NCBI RefSeq assembly: GCF_005862305.2 | Contig: NZ_CP054021.1 | Span: forward strand, 4,877,501-4,941,500 | Direction of reading: 5' to 3' | Source of the DNA: Rhizobium indicum | GTDB taxonomy: Bacteria; Pseudomonadota; Alphaproteobacteria; Rhizobiales; Rhizobiaceae | Length of the DNA: 64,000 bases | Shown: positions 1-9,900 of the stretch, piece after piece | Numbering within the stretch: the first letter of the stretch is position 1 | Layout: each line of letters starts with the position of its first letter | Notes under the pieces: generated by a model | What the model saw: only the letters and a program-made list of their open reading frames with translations | Database searches by the model: none | Told to the model about the DNA's origin: nothing | Made by a program: the position numbers and the translations under genes

Positions 1-597
1 CGGATACCTGCCGATGCGGGCCTCGTTGTGCTTCCCGGTTCGAAATCGACGATATCGGATCTCGCCGACCTCAGGGCTGAGGGCTGGGACCGCGATCTCC
101 AGGCGCATGTCAGGCGCGGCGGCCGGGTGATCGGCATCTGCGGCGGCTATCAGATGCTCGGCCGCATGGTGCATGATCCGCTCGGCATCGAGGGCGGGAC
201 GCTCGAGACGCCGGGGCTTGGGCTGCTCGACATCGAGACCGAGATGGCGCCGGAAAAGACCGTGCGCAACAGCCAGGCTCGCTCGACCGAATATGATGCG
301 CCGCTTGCCGGCTACCAGATCCATCTCGGCATCACCCGCGGCCCGGATTGCGATCGGCCTTCGGCAATCATCGACGGCGCGCCCGACGGGGCGTTGTCGG
401 CCGACGGTCGGATCATGGGCACCTATCTGCACGGCCTCTTCGGCAGCGACGCCTACCGCGCCCGGCTGCTTCAAAGCTTTGGGCTCTCGGGTGAGCGGAG
501 GAATTACCGCGAGAGTGTCGACCAGGCGTTGGACGAGGTCGCGAGCGGGCTAGAGAAACATCTCGACCCGCGCTGGCTTGCGGGGCTGGTTGGATAG
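1..597 (+). CDS. cobQ: Cobyric acid synthase, C-terminal part (5' end outside window)
   Basis: The reading frame is open from base 1, so only the last 198 residues are present. This is the glutamine amidotransferase end of cobyric acid synthase, which amidates adenosylcobyrinic acid a,c-diamide at positions b, d, e and g in the cytosol. The class I glutaminase nucleophile is seen in GICGGYQ (Cys at about fragment residue 47), and the catalytic His in GTYLHGLFG (about residue 144). The upstream GSKST motif is also typical of CobQ/CobB enzymes. It lies 26 kb from cobP, separated by the secretion island, although it belongs to the same pathway as the cob genes further right. Assignment is firm; the truncation is only the window edge. 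Confidence 0.93.
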   Translation, partial: RIPADAGLVVLPGSKSTISDLADLRAEGWDRDLQAHVRRGGRVIGICGGYQMLGRMVHDPLGIEGGTLETPGLGLLDIETEMAPEKTVRNSQARSTEYDAPLAGYQIHLGITRGPDCDRPSAIIDGAPDGALSADGRIMGTYLHGLFGSDAYRARLLQSFGLSGERRNYRESVDQALDEVASGLEKHLDPRWLAGLVG

Positions 598-872
598 AGT
601 AGTTCCGCTATCTCTGAAGCGAGCCGAGACTTCCCTCTTTAGGGTTTTGCCGATTCCCTAGCATCGTTTGGTGATTTGCCTGGAAAGGATATTTGCGCTT
701 ACGCAATTTACAATATGGTTATCGTATCCAATACTATTACCGGACGAGATGCGACAAAATTGCATATGGCTTTTGTTAAGAGGCCTTCATACGAAAAGAA
801 GTCGTCGGAGGACATGAATTAAACGCTGTGAGCGAGCGCTCTTCACAGCCGTCGAAGGACAGTAACCTCCGT

Positions 873-1213
873 ATGAGCAGCATCCCGCCTGGCATTGCAA
901 CGGTCCCGTTTAATCGGTCGACTCTGGTCTTCGAGTGCTTTGCCGCGTTGCGGCGTTTCATCGGATCTCCGCTGATCCGTCCCTGCTTCATCACGAACTT
1001 GCATTGGGTGGGAGCGTTTTGGGAGAGAGCGAGCCGGATGCCGAGCGCCGAGAGGAAGACGCTGCTGCGGCACCACAGACGTCGCTGTTTTTGCCGGTGC
1101 CGAGCGGACGCAGAATATCGTTTTCGCAGTGACGCCGAAGCTTGACCGAAATGCGGTGCTAGCGGATGGCTCAGATGTCCCGCGTTTACCCCGAATGTCA
1201 GCAACGGCTGAGG
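873..1213 (+). pseudogene. Chimeric remnant: hlyB start fused to hlyD end
   Basis: This stretch matches the intact transporter locus downstream, in pieces. Bases about 873-1010 resemble the start of the ABC gene at 2668-2810 (MSSIPPGIAT against MGSLDPGIAN, then AAFHRISADPSLLHHEL against AAFYRIAADPNQLHHEL). Bases about 1025-1213 resemble the end of the adaptor gene at about 6017-6205, with the shared run EPDAERREEDAAAAPQTSLF. The join falls directly after LHHELALGG, so about 3.2 kb of the ancestral hlyB-hlyD pair is missing. The three matching stretches lie in three different frames, so frameshifts have also accumulated and no full product can be made. It is best read as the decayed, internally deleted relic of a duplicated T1SS cassette. 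Confidence 0.85.
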
Positions 1214-1347
1214 GAGGGGCGACGGCTATGTCCACCTCTTGCCAGGCCGGCTACAAAACTCATGGTGGTTCTCAGTGGTGGAAACAAAGAGCGAAGAAGA
1301 TGGCGCCGGAAACACAATCCGCTCAACCCGATAATGGAGGTCCTTTA

Positions 1348-1644
1348 ATGAGGTTATTCGCTAAGGTCATTAGCAACTTTAAGGATATTTTATCGGCGCG
1401 GAAATACGGAGGGGAGCTAATATACAGTATAGACATATCGGTGAACAAAAATAGAAGATCATGTATATACATAATAAAAGGAGGTGATGAAAATTATTAC
1501 GGAATGATCCGTCTTCATGTAAATGAAGCGTCATTTCTTTATAAGATTTCCATCGATGAGCTGAAACTTCTTGCGATCGACATTCCAAAAGCACTCGATG
1601 CGGTAAAAACTGAAAAATCTCGAACGCTGGCACAAGGGCAATAA
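1348..1644 (+). CDS. Hypothetical small protein in the relic T1SS region
   Basis: A 98-residue protein beginning MRLFAKVISNF. I do not recognise the family. The start is chosen because GGAGG (1336-1340) sits seven bases before the ATG; the frame is open further upstream into the relic adaptor sequence. The protein is mixed alpha/beta by eye, rich in Ile, Lys and Tyr, with no signal peptide or membrane segment. The DNA is visibly AT-richer than the cob genes, which suggests a different origin. It sits between the hlyB/hlyD relic and an RTX repeat scrap, the place that the membrane protein gene at 6365 occupies in the intact operon, but the two proteins do not look alike. It may be real or a leftover. 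Confidence 0.5.
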   Translation: MRLFAKVISNFKDILSARKYGGELIYSIDISVNKNRRSCIYIIKGGDENYYGMIRLHVNEASFLYKISIDELKLLAIDIPKALDAVKTEKSRTLAQGQ

Positions 1645-1727
1645 AAATGGGCTTCTCGTACTCGAGCAGCTTTCGGACGCAGAATTATCCTTTCCAGTTA
1701 GGAGGAGTAATATCAGGACAAGCATCG

Positions 1728-1822
1728 TATTGACGAAACGGTGACGGTGACAAGCGCCGATGGCCGCGGCAAGAGCGTAACCACCGATCTCGGCGGCGAT
1801 GGGCTAACGGATCAGCTTGAGT
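1728..1822 (+). pseudogene. Fragment of the giant RTX gene (one SADG repeat)
   Basis: About 95 bases that are nearly identical to 9224-9318 inside the giant gene, with only a few substitutions; the reading VTVTSADGRGKSVTTDL matches VTVTSADGRSKSVTTDL. Two of the changes turn Ser and Asp codons into Gly. After about 1822 the similarity stops abruptly and the frame runs on into AT-rich unrelated sequence until 1953. It is a scrap of a second RTX gene, in the same order (transporter, adaptor, RTX) as the intact locus, and supports duplication followed by decay. Confidence 0.8.
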
Positions 1823-1942
1823 ATGAGTCGTTTATACTAACTATTTTGTCGATGTGTGCGGCTTATGGTTACGTTGTGGCGATTAATCCACTTTTTTCTA
1901 TAACTGGGAAATCCAATAAAAATACTGAGATTGGAGATGACA

Positions 1943-2035
1943 ATGAGCGGTAACGATCAACGAGACTCCTTTAGTGCAGCCGGTAATGCGATCGCCTTTT
2001 CCAGTTGGGCGTTTGACAATCCTCATGAAGTTTGA
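1943..2035 (+). other. Possible 30-residue ORF
   Basis: ATG at 1943 follows GGAG (1933-1936) at a usable distance and opens 30 codons (MSGNDQRDSF...). It overlaps the end of the open frame that starts in the RTX scrap. I recognise nothing in it. It could be a small peptide, or the start of a gene whose rest has been lost; it may equally be chance. Confidence 0.2.
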
Positions 2036-2667
2036 AGGAAGACCGCACGCATGATCTGACAGCAAGCAACTGGTCGCTTCCGCGGTGAGGTGCGCAGGGA
2101 TCAAACTTGTACAAGAGTCACATTGCCTACATGCGACAAAATAGCCTCAGGACCAAAACGCACACAATATCACAGAGCCGTGATTTGACCGATAATTCTC
2201 TCCGATTAAACGTGAGGCACGCAAAACAAAATCACAGGTAGTCCTTTCTGGAAAGAATGATTACCCCACCTCTAAGTTATGAAATAACCAACTGGCGTTG
2301 ACGAGCGGGGGCTCGGAGTAACCAATTCTTCTGCGCGTAGGGTCGCGGCGGGATTAGTCAGAGCCGGTTGTTTTAGGAACCTTTGTCAAAGCCGAAGGTA
2401 AACGTTCCTTTACAAGAAGAAGAGAGCCCCACCAATAAATGGAAACCCCTAAAAACCAATCAAAATAGTCAATATCTTGTGCGAGCTAGAGCGCATTTTT
2501 GGCGCTTTGCTTTTGCTCCGCACTGGATTTTCACGCCACGTCATCAACCGAGAGCGTCGCGGGTCAAAGTATCTTTCGTCAGCCTGGGCAACGGATTTTA
2601 TCTCGTGTCGTACGACCCCGGGATTGTGATTGCAATATTTATACAGTCAATAGGATGTGATCTTCGT
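2036..2667. other. AT-rich non-coding region upstream of the T1SS operon
   Basis: No gene is supported here. The transporter frame is open back to 2383, but the upstream 95 codons look unlike transporter sequence and the matching relic also begins its similarity near the ATG at 2668. The stretch is AT-rich compared with the flanking cob DNA and presumably holds the promoter of the secretion operon; I could not identify a clear -35/-10 pair or operator. Confidence 0.5.
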
Positions 2668-4839
2668 ATGGGCAGCCTCGACCCCGGCATCGCAAATGCG
2701 GCCGCGCAACCGGTGGATTCCGGCCTGCGTGCTTTGTGCGGAATTGCAGCCTTTTACCGGATTGCTGCCGATCCGAACCAGCTTCATCATGAGCTTGCAA
2801 TTGGCAGCGGGGTTGCTTCCGAGCTGGATCTTCTGCGGGCGGCATCAGCAGTCGGATTGAAGGCAAGGGCTGTCCGCGAATTGACCGAAGCACGCCTCAG
2901 AAATCTGCCTGTTCCCGCGATCGTGCATATGCCGGAAGGCACATTCGCCATTCTCGGCGGACCGACCCCGGCCGGCCGATACAGGGTCATTGATCCCGTA
3001 ACACGCGCCGATCGTGAATTATCGGCAGCCGAGCTGCTGATCGAGACAGGTGCCCGCGCGCTTCTCGTGGCCCGGAAATTGGGAGGGGCAGGAACAGATC
3101 CCAGGACCTTCGGACTGAAATGGTTTCTGCCGTCCCTCTGGCGCTACCGCAAGCCACTTGCACACGTCCTCGTCGCCTCGCTCTTCGTTCAGATTTTTGC
3201 CCTGGTAACGCCGCTCTTCTTCCAGGTAGTCGTCGACAAGGTTCTCACGCACAAGGGCTATTCGACGCTGTTCGTTCTGGTCGCCGGAATTGCGATCATC
3301 GGTCTCTTCGATGTCGTCTTACAGTACCTGCGAACCTATGCGTTGTCGCACACGACCAACCGTATCGACGTCGAGCTGGGACAACGGCTTTTCCGTCACC
3401 TGCTTCGCTTGCCGCTCGACTATTTCGAAACGCGGTCTGCAGGCCAGACGGTCGCCCGTGTCCGGGAATTGGAAACGATCCGGAACTTCCTCACGGGGCA
3501 GGGGCTGTTTGCCGCAATCGACCTGGTATTCGCCATCGTCTTTCTCTGCATCCTGTGGCTCTACTCGTGGAGCCTGACGCTGATCGTTCTCGGCTCGATC
3601 CCGCTCTACGCCCTCGTTGGCTTTCTCGTGCGCCCACCGCTTCGCGACATGGTCAAGGAGAAGTTCAACCGTGGCGCGGTCAGCCAGCAGTTGCTCGTCG
3701 AGGCGATCATCGGCATACAGACCGTAAAAGCGGCGGCGGTCGAACCGGTCATGCAGGCGCAGTGGGAAGAAAAGCTCGCCGCCTACGTGAAGACTGCGTT
3801 TCAGACGACGCTGCTCGGCGCCGGCGGGCAGAACGTCATCCAGTACATCAGCAAGCTTACGACGGCGCTGCTGTTGCTGTTCGGTGCGCGCGCTGTCATC
3901 AACGGCGAGCTGTCGGTAGGCTCGCTCGTCGCCTTCAACATGATCGCCAGCCAGGCCACCGCACCCGTCCTCCGGCTCTCGCAGCTCTGGCAGGACTTCC
4001 AGCAAGTCCAGATCTCGATCGACCGTCTCGGCGACATTCTGAATACGCCGATGGAGCGAACGCCGGCAACGCGGCTTGCCCTTCCCGCTCCGAGAGGCCT
4101 CATCGAATTCAAGAATGTCAGTTTCCGCTACCGCCCCGGCGGTCAGGATATCCTGAAGAGCATCAACCTGCATGTCCGCCCAGGCGAGGTGGTCGGTATC
4201 GTCGGTGCTTCGGGGTCGGGTAAATCGACGCTGACGAAGCTCATCCAGAGGCTCTATCTTGCCAACGAAGGCCAAGTCTTGCTCGACGGGATGGATCTTT
4301 CGCAAATGGATCCGGCGTGGTTGCGAGGTCACATTGGCGTCGTTCTGCAGGAGAACCTGCTCTTCAATCGCACGATCCACGAGAATATCGCGCTCGCCAA
4401 TCCCGCATTGCCGCGCGCCCAGGTCCTGGCGGTGGCCCGTCTTTCCGGTGCCGACGAATTCATATCGAAACTGCCGCAGGGCTATGACACCGTCATCGAG
4501 GAACGGGGCGCCAACCTGTCGGGTGGGCAGCGGCAGCGCATAGCCATCGCAAGGGCGCTCGCCACCAACCCGCCGCTCCTCATCTTCGACGAGGCGACGA
4601 GTGCCCTCGACTATGAAAGCGAGCGCGTCGTCCAGGAAAACATGCGCCACATCGTCCAGGGTCGAACCGTGATCATCATCGCCCATCGCCTTGCCGCCGT
4701 TCGAAACTGCCACAGGATTATCGGCATGGCAGACGGCCGGGTTGTCGAGATGGGAACGCATGACGAGCTTCTGCAAAAGAAGGATGGTCTCTTTGCGCGG
4801 CTCTGGACGTTGCAGCACGATACAAGGGTTCCGGCATGA
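2668..4839 (+). CDS. HlyB-type T1SS ABC transporter (permease-ATPase)
   Basis: A 723-residue inner-membrane exporter of the HlyB/PrtD class that should energise secretion of the giant protein encoded downstream. Order: C39-like N-terminal domain (about 1-130), ABC membrane domain (about 150-430), nucleotide-binding domain (about 475-720). Walker A GASGSGKST starts near residue 513, signature LSGGQRQR near 617, Walker B LLIFDEATSALD near 635, and the H-loop IIIAHRL follows. In the N-terminal domain the protease Cys position reads Ser (DSG, residue 18) and the His position reads Thr (about 92), so this is a non-proteolytic C39-like domain as in HlyB. The start at 2668 gives the usual family length, and the relic copy also matches from this ATG. 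The next gene overlaps by four bases. Confidence 0.93.
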   Translation: MGSLDPGIANAAAQPVDSGLRALCGIAAFYRIAADPNQLHHELAIGSGVASELDLLRAASAVGLKARAVRELTEARLRNLPVPAIVHMPEGTFAILGGPTPAGRYRVIDPVTRADRELSAAELLIETGARALLVARKLGGAGTDPRTFGLKWFLPSLWRYRKPLAHVLVASLFVQIFALVTPLFFQVVVDKVLTHKGYSTLFVLVAGIAIIGLFDVVLQYLRTYALSHTTNRIDVELGQRLFRHLLRLPLDYFETRSAGQTVARVRELETIRNFLTGQGLFAAIDLVFAIVFLCILWLYSWSLTLIVLGSIPLYALVGFLVRPPLRDMVKEKFNRGAVSQQLLVEAIIGIQTVKAAAVEPVMQAQWEEKLAAYVKTAFQTTLLGAGGQNVIQYISKLTTALLLLFGARAVINGELSVGSLVAFNMIASQATAPVLRLSQLWQDFQQVQISIDRLGDILNTPMERTPATRLALPAPRGLIEFKNVSFRYRPGGQDILKSINLHVRPGEVVGIVGASGSGKSTLTKLIQRLYLANEGQVLLDGMDLSQMDPAWLRGHIGVVLQENLLFNRTIHENIALANPALPRAQVLAVARLSGADEFISKLPQGYDTVIEERGANLSGGQRQRIAIARALATNPPLLIFDEATSALDYESERVVQENMRHIVQGRTVIIIAHRLAAVRNCHRIIGMADGRVVEMGTHDELLQKKDGLFARLWTLQHDTRVPA

Positions 4840-6281
4840 CTGTTGCCGCCCGCACCATCGCTGCCTCGCCTCCGCCGACACGGTCTAGATCCGACAACCA
4901 GTTCCTGGCGCCTGCACTCGAGGTACTTGAAACGCCGCCGTCCCCGGTCGGAACGGCGCTCCTTTTGATTATCTGTCTGCTCGCGGCCGTCGCGCTTGCC
5001 TGGGCATATCTCGGCAGGATCGACATCATCGCGACGGCACAGGGCAAAATCCAACCGGTCGGACGGGTCAAGGTCGTTCAGCCGCTTTACGGTGGCAAGG
5101 TCGTTGGTCTGCCGCCCGCCAATGGAACCGAAGTGCATCGCGGCGATGTGCTGTTCCAGCTGGACTCGACCGAAGCCATTGCCGACGAACGGGATGCCGA
5201 AACCGCGCTCGCGTCCGTTCAGGCAGAAGCCACGCGTCGGCGTGAGGCGCTTGTTGCCGGGGCTGCAGCGGGTGATCCGCGCGGCGCTCGCATCGACTGG
5301 GCAGCAGACGTGCCCGCGAAGCTTCGCAAACGGGAGGACGCCATTCTCGCCAGCGAGCTCGGTCAGCTCGACGCGTCGCTGACGTCATTGCGTTCCCAAA
5401 TGCGCCAGAAGGAAGGGGAGCGAGACCACCTTCAGGATACGCTCGACGAGCAGGCGTCGCTCGTCGATACGCTACAACAGCGGGTCGCGATGCGCAACAC
5501 GCTCGTCGGTGAGAACGCAGGGCCGATCGCCGGCGTCATCGACGCGACCGAAACCTTAAAGACGCAGCGGACACAGCTCGCGATCCAGAAGGGTCAACTT
5601 GCCGACGCCGTAGCCGGGATCGATGTCCTCGGCGCCGAGATCGAAAAGGCCCGCAGCACGTTCATCAGTGACCAGACCGAAAAACTCGGCGATGCCGAGC
5701 GGCAGGCCGAGGATCTCGAACAGCGCCTTGCAAAGAGCCGCGCCGAACTAGCGCAAATGACGGTGCGCAGCCCGATCGACGGCGTCGTCCAGGCCTCCGC
5801 GATCTCCACCGAAGGTCAGGTGGTGACGGCGGGCGAAGAGGTTCTGAGGGTCGTCCCTGCAGGGGCCACACTGGAACTCGAGGTTTATGTTCCCAATCGC
5901 GATATCGGCTTCGTTCATGTCGGCCAGCCGGCGGTGGTGAAGCTGGATGCCTTCCCGTTCACCCAATACGGCACGGTTCCGGCAACGATCACCAAGATAG
6001 CAACCGATGCCATTCCGGAGCCGGACGCCGAGCGCCGAGAGGAAGACGCTGCTGCCGCACCGCAAACTTCGCTGTTTGCGGGTGCCGAGCGGACACAGAA
6101 CCTCGTTTTCGCGGTGACGCTGAAGCTTGAGCAAAATGCGGTGCAGGCGGATGGCGCGGATGTTTCGCTTTCACCGGGAATGTCGGCAACGGCCGAGGTC
6201 AGAACCGGTTCGAGGCGGATACTGGCCTACGTGTTTTCGCCTCTCGTTGAAGTGGCGAGCGATGCAATGAAGGAGCGGTAA
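4836..6281 (+). CDS. HlyD-type periplasmic adaptor (membrane fusion protein)
   Basis: A 481-residue T1SS adaptor that links the ABC transporter to an outer-membrane TolC-type channel. One membrane helix lies at about residues 32-56, preceded by a short cytoplasmic tail; then come a lipoyl-like half-motif (GKIQPVGRVKVVQPLYGG), a long heptad-rich coiled-coil (about 130-310), the second lipoyl half (VRSPIDGVVQ) and a beta-barrel end. Near the C-terminus is the segment EPDAERREEDAAAAPQTSLF, also preserved in the relic at about 1025-1090. The ATG overlaps the transporter stop (ATGA), so translation is probably coupled. No TolC homologue is in the window, so a shared outer-membrane channel is expected elsewhere. 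Confidence 0.92.
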   Translation: MTVAARTIAASPPPTRSRSDNQFLAPALEVLETPPSPVGTALLLIICLLAAVALAWAYLGRIDIIATAQGKIQPVGRVKVVQPLYGGKVVGLPPANGTEVHRGDVLFQLDSTEAIADERDAETALASVQAEATRRREALVAGAAAGDPRGARIDWAADVPAKLRKREDAILASELGQLDASLTSLRSQMRQKEGERDHLQDTLDEQASLVDTLQQRVAMRNTLVGENAGPIAGVIDATETLKTQRTQLAIQKGQLADAVAGIDVLGAEIEKARSTFISDQTEKLGDAERQAEDLEQRLAKSRAELAQMTVRSPIDGVVQASAISTEGQVVTAGEEVLRVVPAGATLELEVYVPNRDIGFVHVGQPAVVKLDAFPFTQYGTVPATITKIATDAIPEPDAERREEDAAAAPQTSLFAGAERTQNLVFAVTLKLEQNAVQADGADVSLSPGMSATAEVRTGSRRILAYVFSPLVEVASDAMKER

Positions 6282-6364
6282 TTTGATAAAAGCAATGCGC
6301 CCCCGCAGCAACCGAGATGGTCGGTATTTTCCGTCGTCTCGTCATATTGATGGAGGATCCGAGC

Positions 6365-6955
6365 GTGAACGGTGATTTTGTACCTGCAAGCCCGCTTTCC
6401 CCGATCGGGCCCGTCCCCATCGTCCTGTTTCTGATCTTCCTGTTCTTAGTAGGTCGAATTCTACTTCGACGAAGCATTATTAGCTTAGATAGCGTTTTCG
6501 CGATTCTGATGGTCGCGGTGACAATTTCATCTCTCGCGTTATTTCACCGATTTCGAGCCCCTGACTATCTGCTCATCTTCTTGGTTGCGCAGATTGTAAT
6601 CGCTTTGATCTTCTTCCCGATCGCCTGGTGGATGGCCCGTCGCGCTAAGGTGACTGATGAGGGATTTTTTTACCGACTCAGCAAGGTCCCGGTTGAAAGG
6701 AATATAAAGAGCGCATCGGTGGCGGCTTCAGTAGTAATAACGGCCTGCCTCGTCATATATGTCTCTGATTACAGATTAACTACGCCCTGTGAAAATGCGA
6801 AGTGTTATGCGATAGACTTTTTTATAGGATCCAGGGATAGCGGCTTCTTTAATCTTTACATGGCAAACATCTTAACGTCATTATTCTTTATTTTGTTTTT
6901 TGTGCATCTATATCACATCTATCGCAAGACAATAAAAGATCGCGAGAATTCCTGA
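6365..6955 (+). CDS. Polytopic membrane protein in T1SS operon, unknown function
   Basis: About 196 residues with five likely membrane helices (segments beginning PIVLFLIFLF, VFAILMVAVT, LLIFLVAQIV, VAASVVITAC and ILTSLFFILF). Between helices four and five is a short loop with a Cys pair (CENAKC). I do not recognise the family. The GTG at 6365 is chosen because GGAGG lies eight bases upstream; an ATG in frame at 6317 has no good ribosome site. Its stop overlaps the ATG of the giant RTX gene (TGATG), which suggests coupled translation and a role tied to that protein: an inner-membrane accessory, an anchor, or an immunity/protection factor. These roles are inference from position only. The DNA is AT-richer than its neighbours. 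Confidence 0.72.
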   Translation: MNGDFVPASPLSPIGPVPIVLFLIFLFLVGRILLRRSIISLDSVFAILMVAVTISSLALFHRFRAPDYLLIFLVAQIVIALIFFPIAWWMARRAKVTDEGFFYRLSKVPVERNIKSASVAASVVITACLVIYVSDYRLTTPCENAKCYAIDFFIGSRDSGFFNLYMANILTSLFFILFFVHLYHIYRKTIKDRENS

Positions 6956-9900
6956 TGAACACTCTCAGTGTCACGTTCAGTTTCGATGACCTCAAGAACG
7001 AGTTCGATCAATTCAATAAAGAAGTTGGCAGAGCGGCATTTGCTGTTCAGTCGTTTATGGCCTACACAATCTCCGCAACTTACGCGGAAAGTACGCGCAC
7101 TACCAAGCAATTGGGAATAAACGACATAGCTTCGGAGCTCGCCAACGGTGAGTTCGACCACATAGCGACGGCTGTCTCGGCGGACTCATCGATCAGTTCC
7201 TACGCGCGCATGGCGGCACGTTCTGATCTGCTGACCAAAAGTCTTCTCCCGGTGGACGCAATCTTCGATATCCTGTCCCATGATAAGCAATCGGCTCTGA
7301 ATCGGTCTGTGGGAATTTACGTCGACGACAGCATAGCGCTCTCCGCTGGCCGCCTCGCAGTATCGCTCGCAAGCGGGGTGGCGGAAGTATCAGCCGCAGA
7401 AAATCCAGTCACTTTCGCTATTTTGGGAGGCGCAGCGGCACTCGCCTACAGTGAAGGACTCGGTCCTTCCGTTCGAAACTACGTCGCCGGACAACTCGAC
7501 GCGCTGGACGAAGCCAAGTATTATGCAACCCAAGACTACAACGAGAAACAACTCGCCGCAGCAGTTCTCGATCGGCTCGGCATATCGCAGGCACCGTTAT
7601 TAGATGCGGACACACTCGACGTGTACGACCCTTATGCTGGTCTTAGCGTCAGCAGTGGATTCGGATTGCCCGCGAACCAGGTGGCATCTACCGACTTTGC
7701 AGCCGATCCCAGCAGTAATTTCACCGACCCGGCGAATTTTGGCTTCACCACTCTAAGCAATACACCGAAATCTTGGGACTACTTCTATACGGACGACTGG
7801 ACCAACGGCGGCTCCGATAATAGTGACTCCGCCCCCTCGATATCCGGCTCTTCATCAAGCAGCGAAGACATGGGTGACAATTACAGTTCGGATGACAGCG
7901 ACGGACCGTCACAATCATCGTCTGGCGGGCAAAGCAGCCGCTCGACCGATAGGCAGGAAGACTATCTTGGAGGGCTCAATATCGGCGACTACGAGCCTCC
8001 CCGCGATGCAACGCCAGACGTTGGCCCGCCTTCCTATGACGCCAACGGGAATTTTCCGGAGATCGACGACGGCGTCGGCGAAGATGATGAAGATCCAAGT
8101 GATGATGACGACGACAGTGGCGACGACGAACCAATCGTTCTCGACCTGGACGGCAACGGCATAAAGCTGACGCAGCAGACCTCGTCGATCACCTATTTCG
8201 ACATGGCCGGGGATGGCAAGAAGCATCTGACCGCATGGGCAGCGGCCGGCGACGGCGTGTTGGCGATCGATGCGAACGGCGACGGCAAGATCGACCAGAA
8301 GAGCGAGATCGACTTTACGGCATGGGACCCGACGGCGGCGACCGACATGCAGGCGCTGCGCGATGTCTTCGACACCAATCATGATGGGAAGCTCGATGCC
8401 GGCGACAGCCGTTTTGCCGACTTCAAGGTCGTCGTCACGCAGGCCGATGGCACGCAACAGCTGAAAACCCTTTCGGACCTTGGTATCACGTCGATCGATC
8501 TTATCTCGAACAACCAGGCAACCACTCAGCCCGACGGCTCTGCCATCAGCGGCACCGCGACATTCCAGCGAAGCAACGGTTCGACCGGCACGGCGGCGGA
8601 CGTGTCGCTGGCCTTCGACAAGACCGGCGTCGTCACGTCAACCTCGACGTCGCACTCCGCAGACGGGTCGACCGTCATCGACACGAAGGTCAGCGGCACT
8701 GATGGAAGCCTTCAGTCCGAGCGCATCCTGACAACCTCGGCAGACGCTCGGACCCGCACCCTGACGACCGATACGGATGGCGACGGCATCATCGACGAGC
8801 GGCAAACCGATGTGATCACCGTTGCAAGCGACGGCAGTCGGACGGAGGTGCTCGCCGACTTTGATCATGGCGGCTCGATCCTGACCGACCGCACGACCAC
8901 AGTGACCAGCGCTGACGGCAAACTCGTTACCATCTCCAGAGATCAGACGGGAGGCGGCTTTACCACCCAGCGGGAGACCGATGCCACCGCAGCGAACGGT
9001 ACGCTGACCGTTACAGTGACCGATCTGAATGCCGATGGCTCGGAGAAGGATCAGACGACAACGATAACCAGTGCGGATGGTTTGACAAAGACGAAGACCG
9101 TGGACTCCACAGGACGCGGCATCGTCGATGCCACCACGACCGATATGATATCGGTGGCGAACGGCGGAGCACGAACTGAAGACGTCAGCGAATATGCCGG
9201 CACGGGTACGGCAGGCGCCAGCCGTATCGACGAAACGGTGACGGTGACAAGCGCCGATGGCCGCAGCAAGAGCGTAACCACCGATCTCGACGGCGATGGG
9301 CTAACGGATCAGCTTCAGTCAAACGTCATTGTCGTCAACACCGATGGTACGTCCGAGGCCACGCAGATTGTGAAGAGCGCTGACGGAACCCTGCTCAGCA
9401 AGACCGTCACGACGCTCACCGCCGACTCCCTCGTTCGTTCAACCAACACGGATGCCGACGGTGACGGTGCCTTCGAACTGACCCACCAGGACAGCACTGT
9501 GATTGCCGCCGATAGCAGCCGGGTCGAAACTGTCACTGACAAGAACGACGATCTGACGTTGCGGAATCGAACAGTGACGGCCTGGAGCGCAGATGGGCGC
9601 AGCAGGACGGTTCAGACCGATGCGAATGGTGACGGAGGATCCGATTCCGTCGAAACGATCGTGGTGGCCGGCGACGGAACGATCACGGATACGCTCTCGA
9701 CCTTCAACCCGGCAGGAACCGTTTTATCATACGAGACGGTGACGACGACGTCGGCCGATGGATTGTCAAAGAACATACGGTCCGATGAGAATGGCGACGG
9801 GAGTTTCGACAAGCAATTGGATACCGCGACCGTCATCAACACCGACGGCTCCTCGACGACCACGGTTACGAACTGGAACGGCGATCACAGTGTCCAGACG

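Noticed and set aside
2383-2667. Upstream 95-codon extension of the ABC transporter
   Set aside because: It would make the protein longer than the family, contains no C39-domain sequence, and the relic copy matches only from the ATG at 2668.
3319-4881. Long open frame on the - strand opposite the ABC transporter (520 codons)
   Set aside because: It mirrors the GC-biased third positions of the real gene, has no family similarity that I recognise and no ribosome site; the + strand has every ABC motif.
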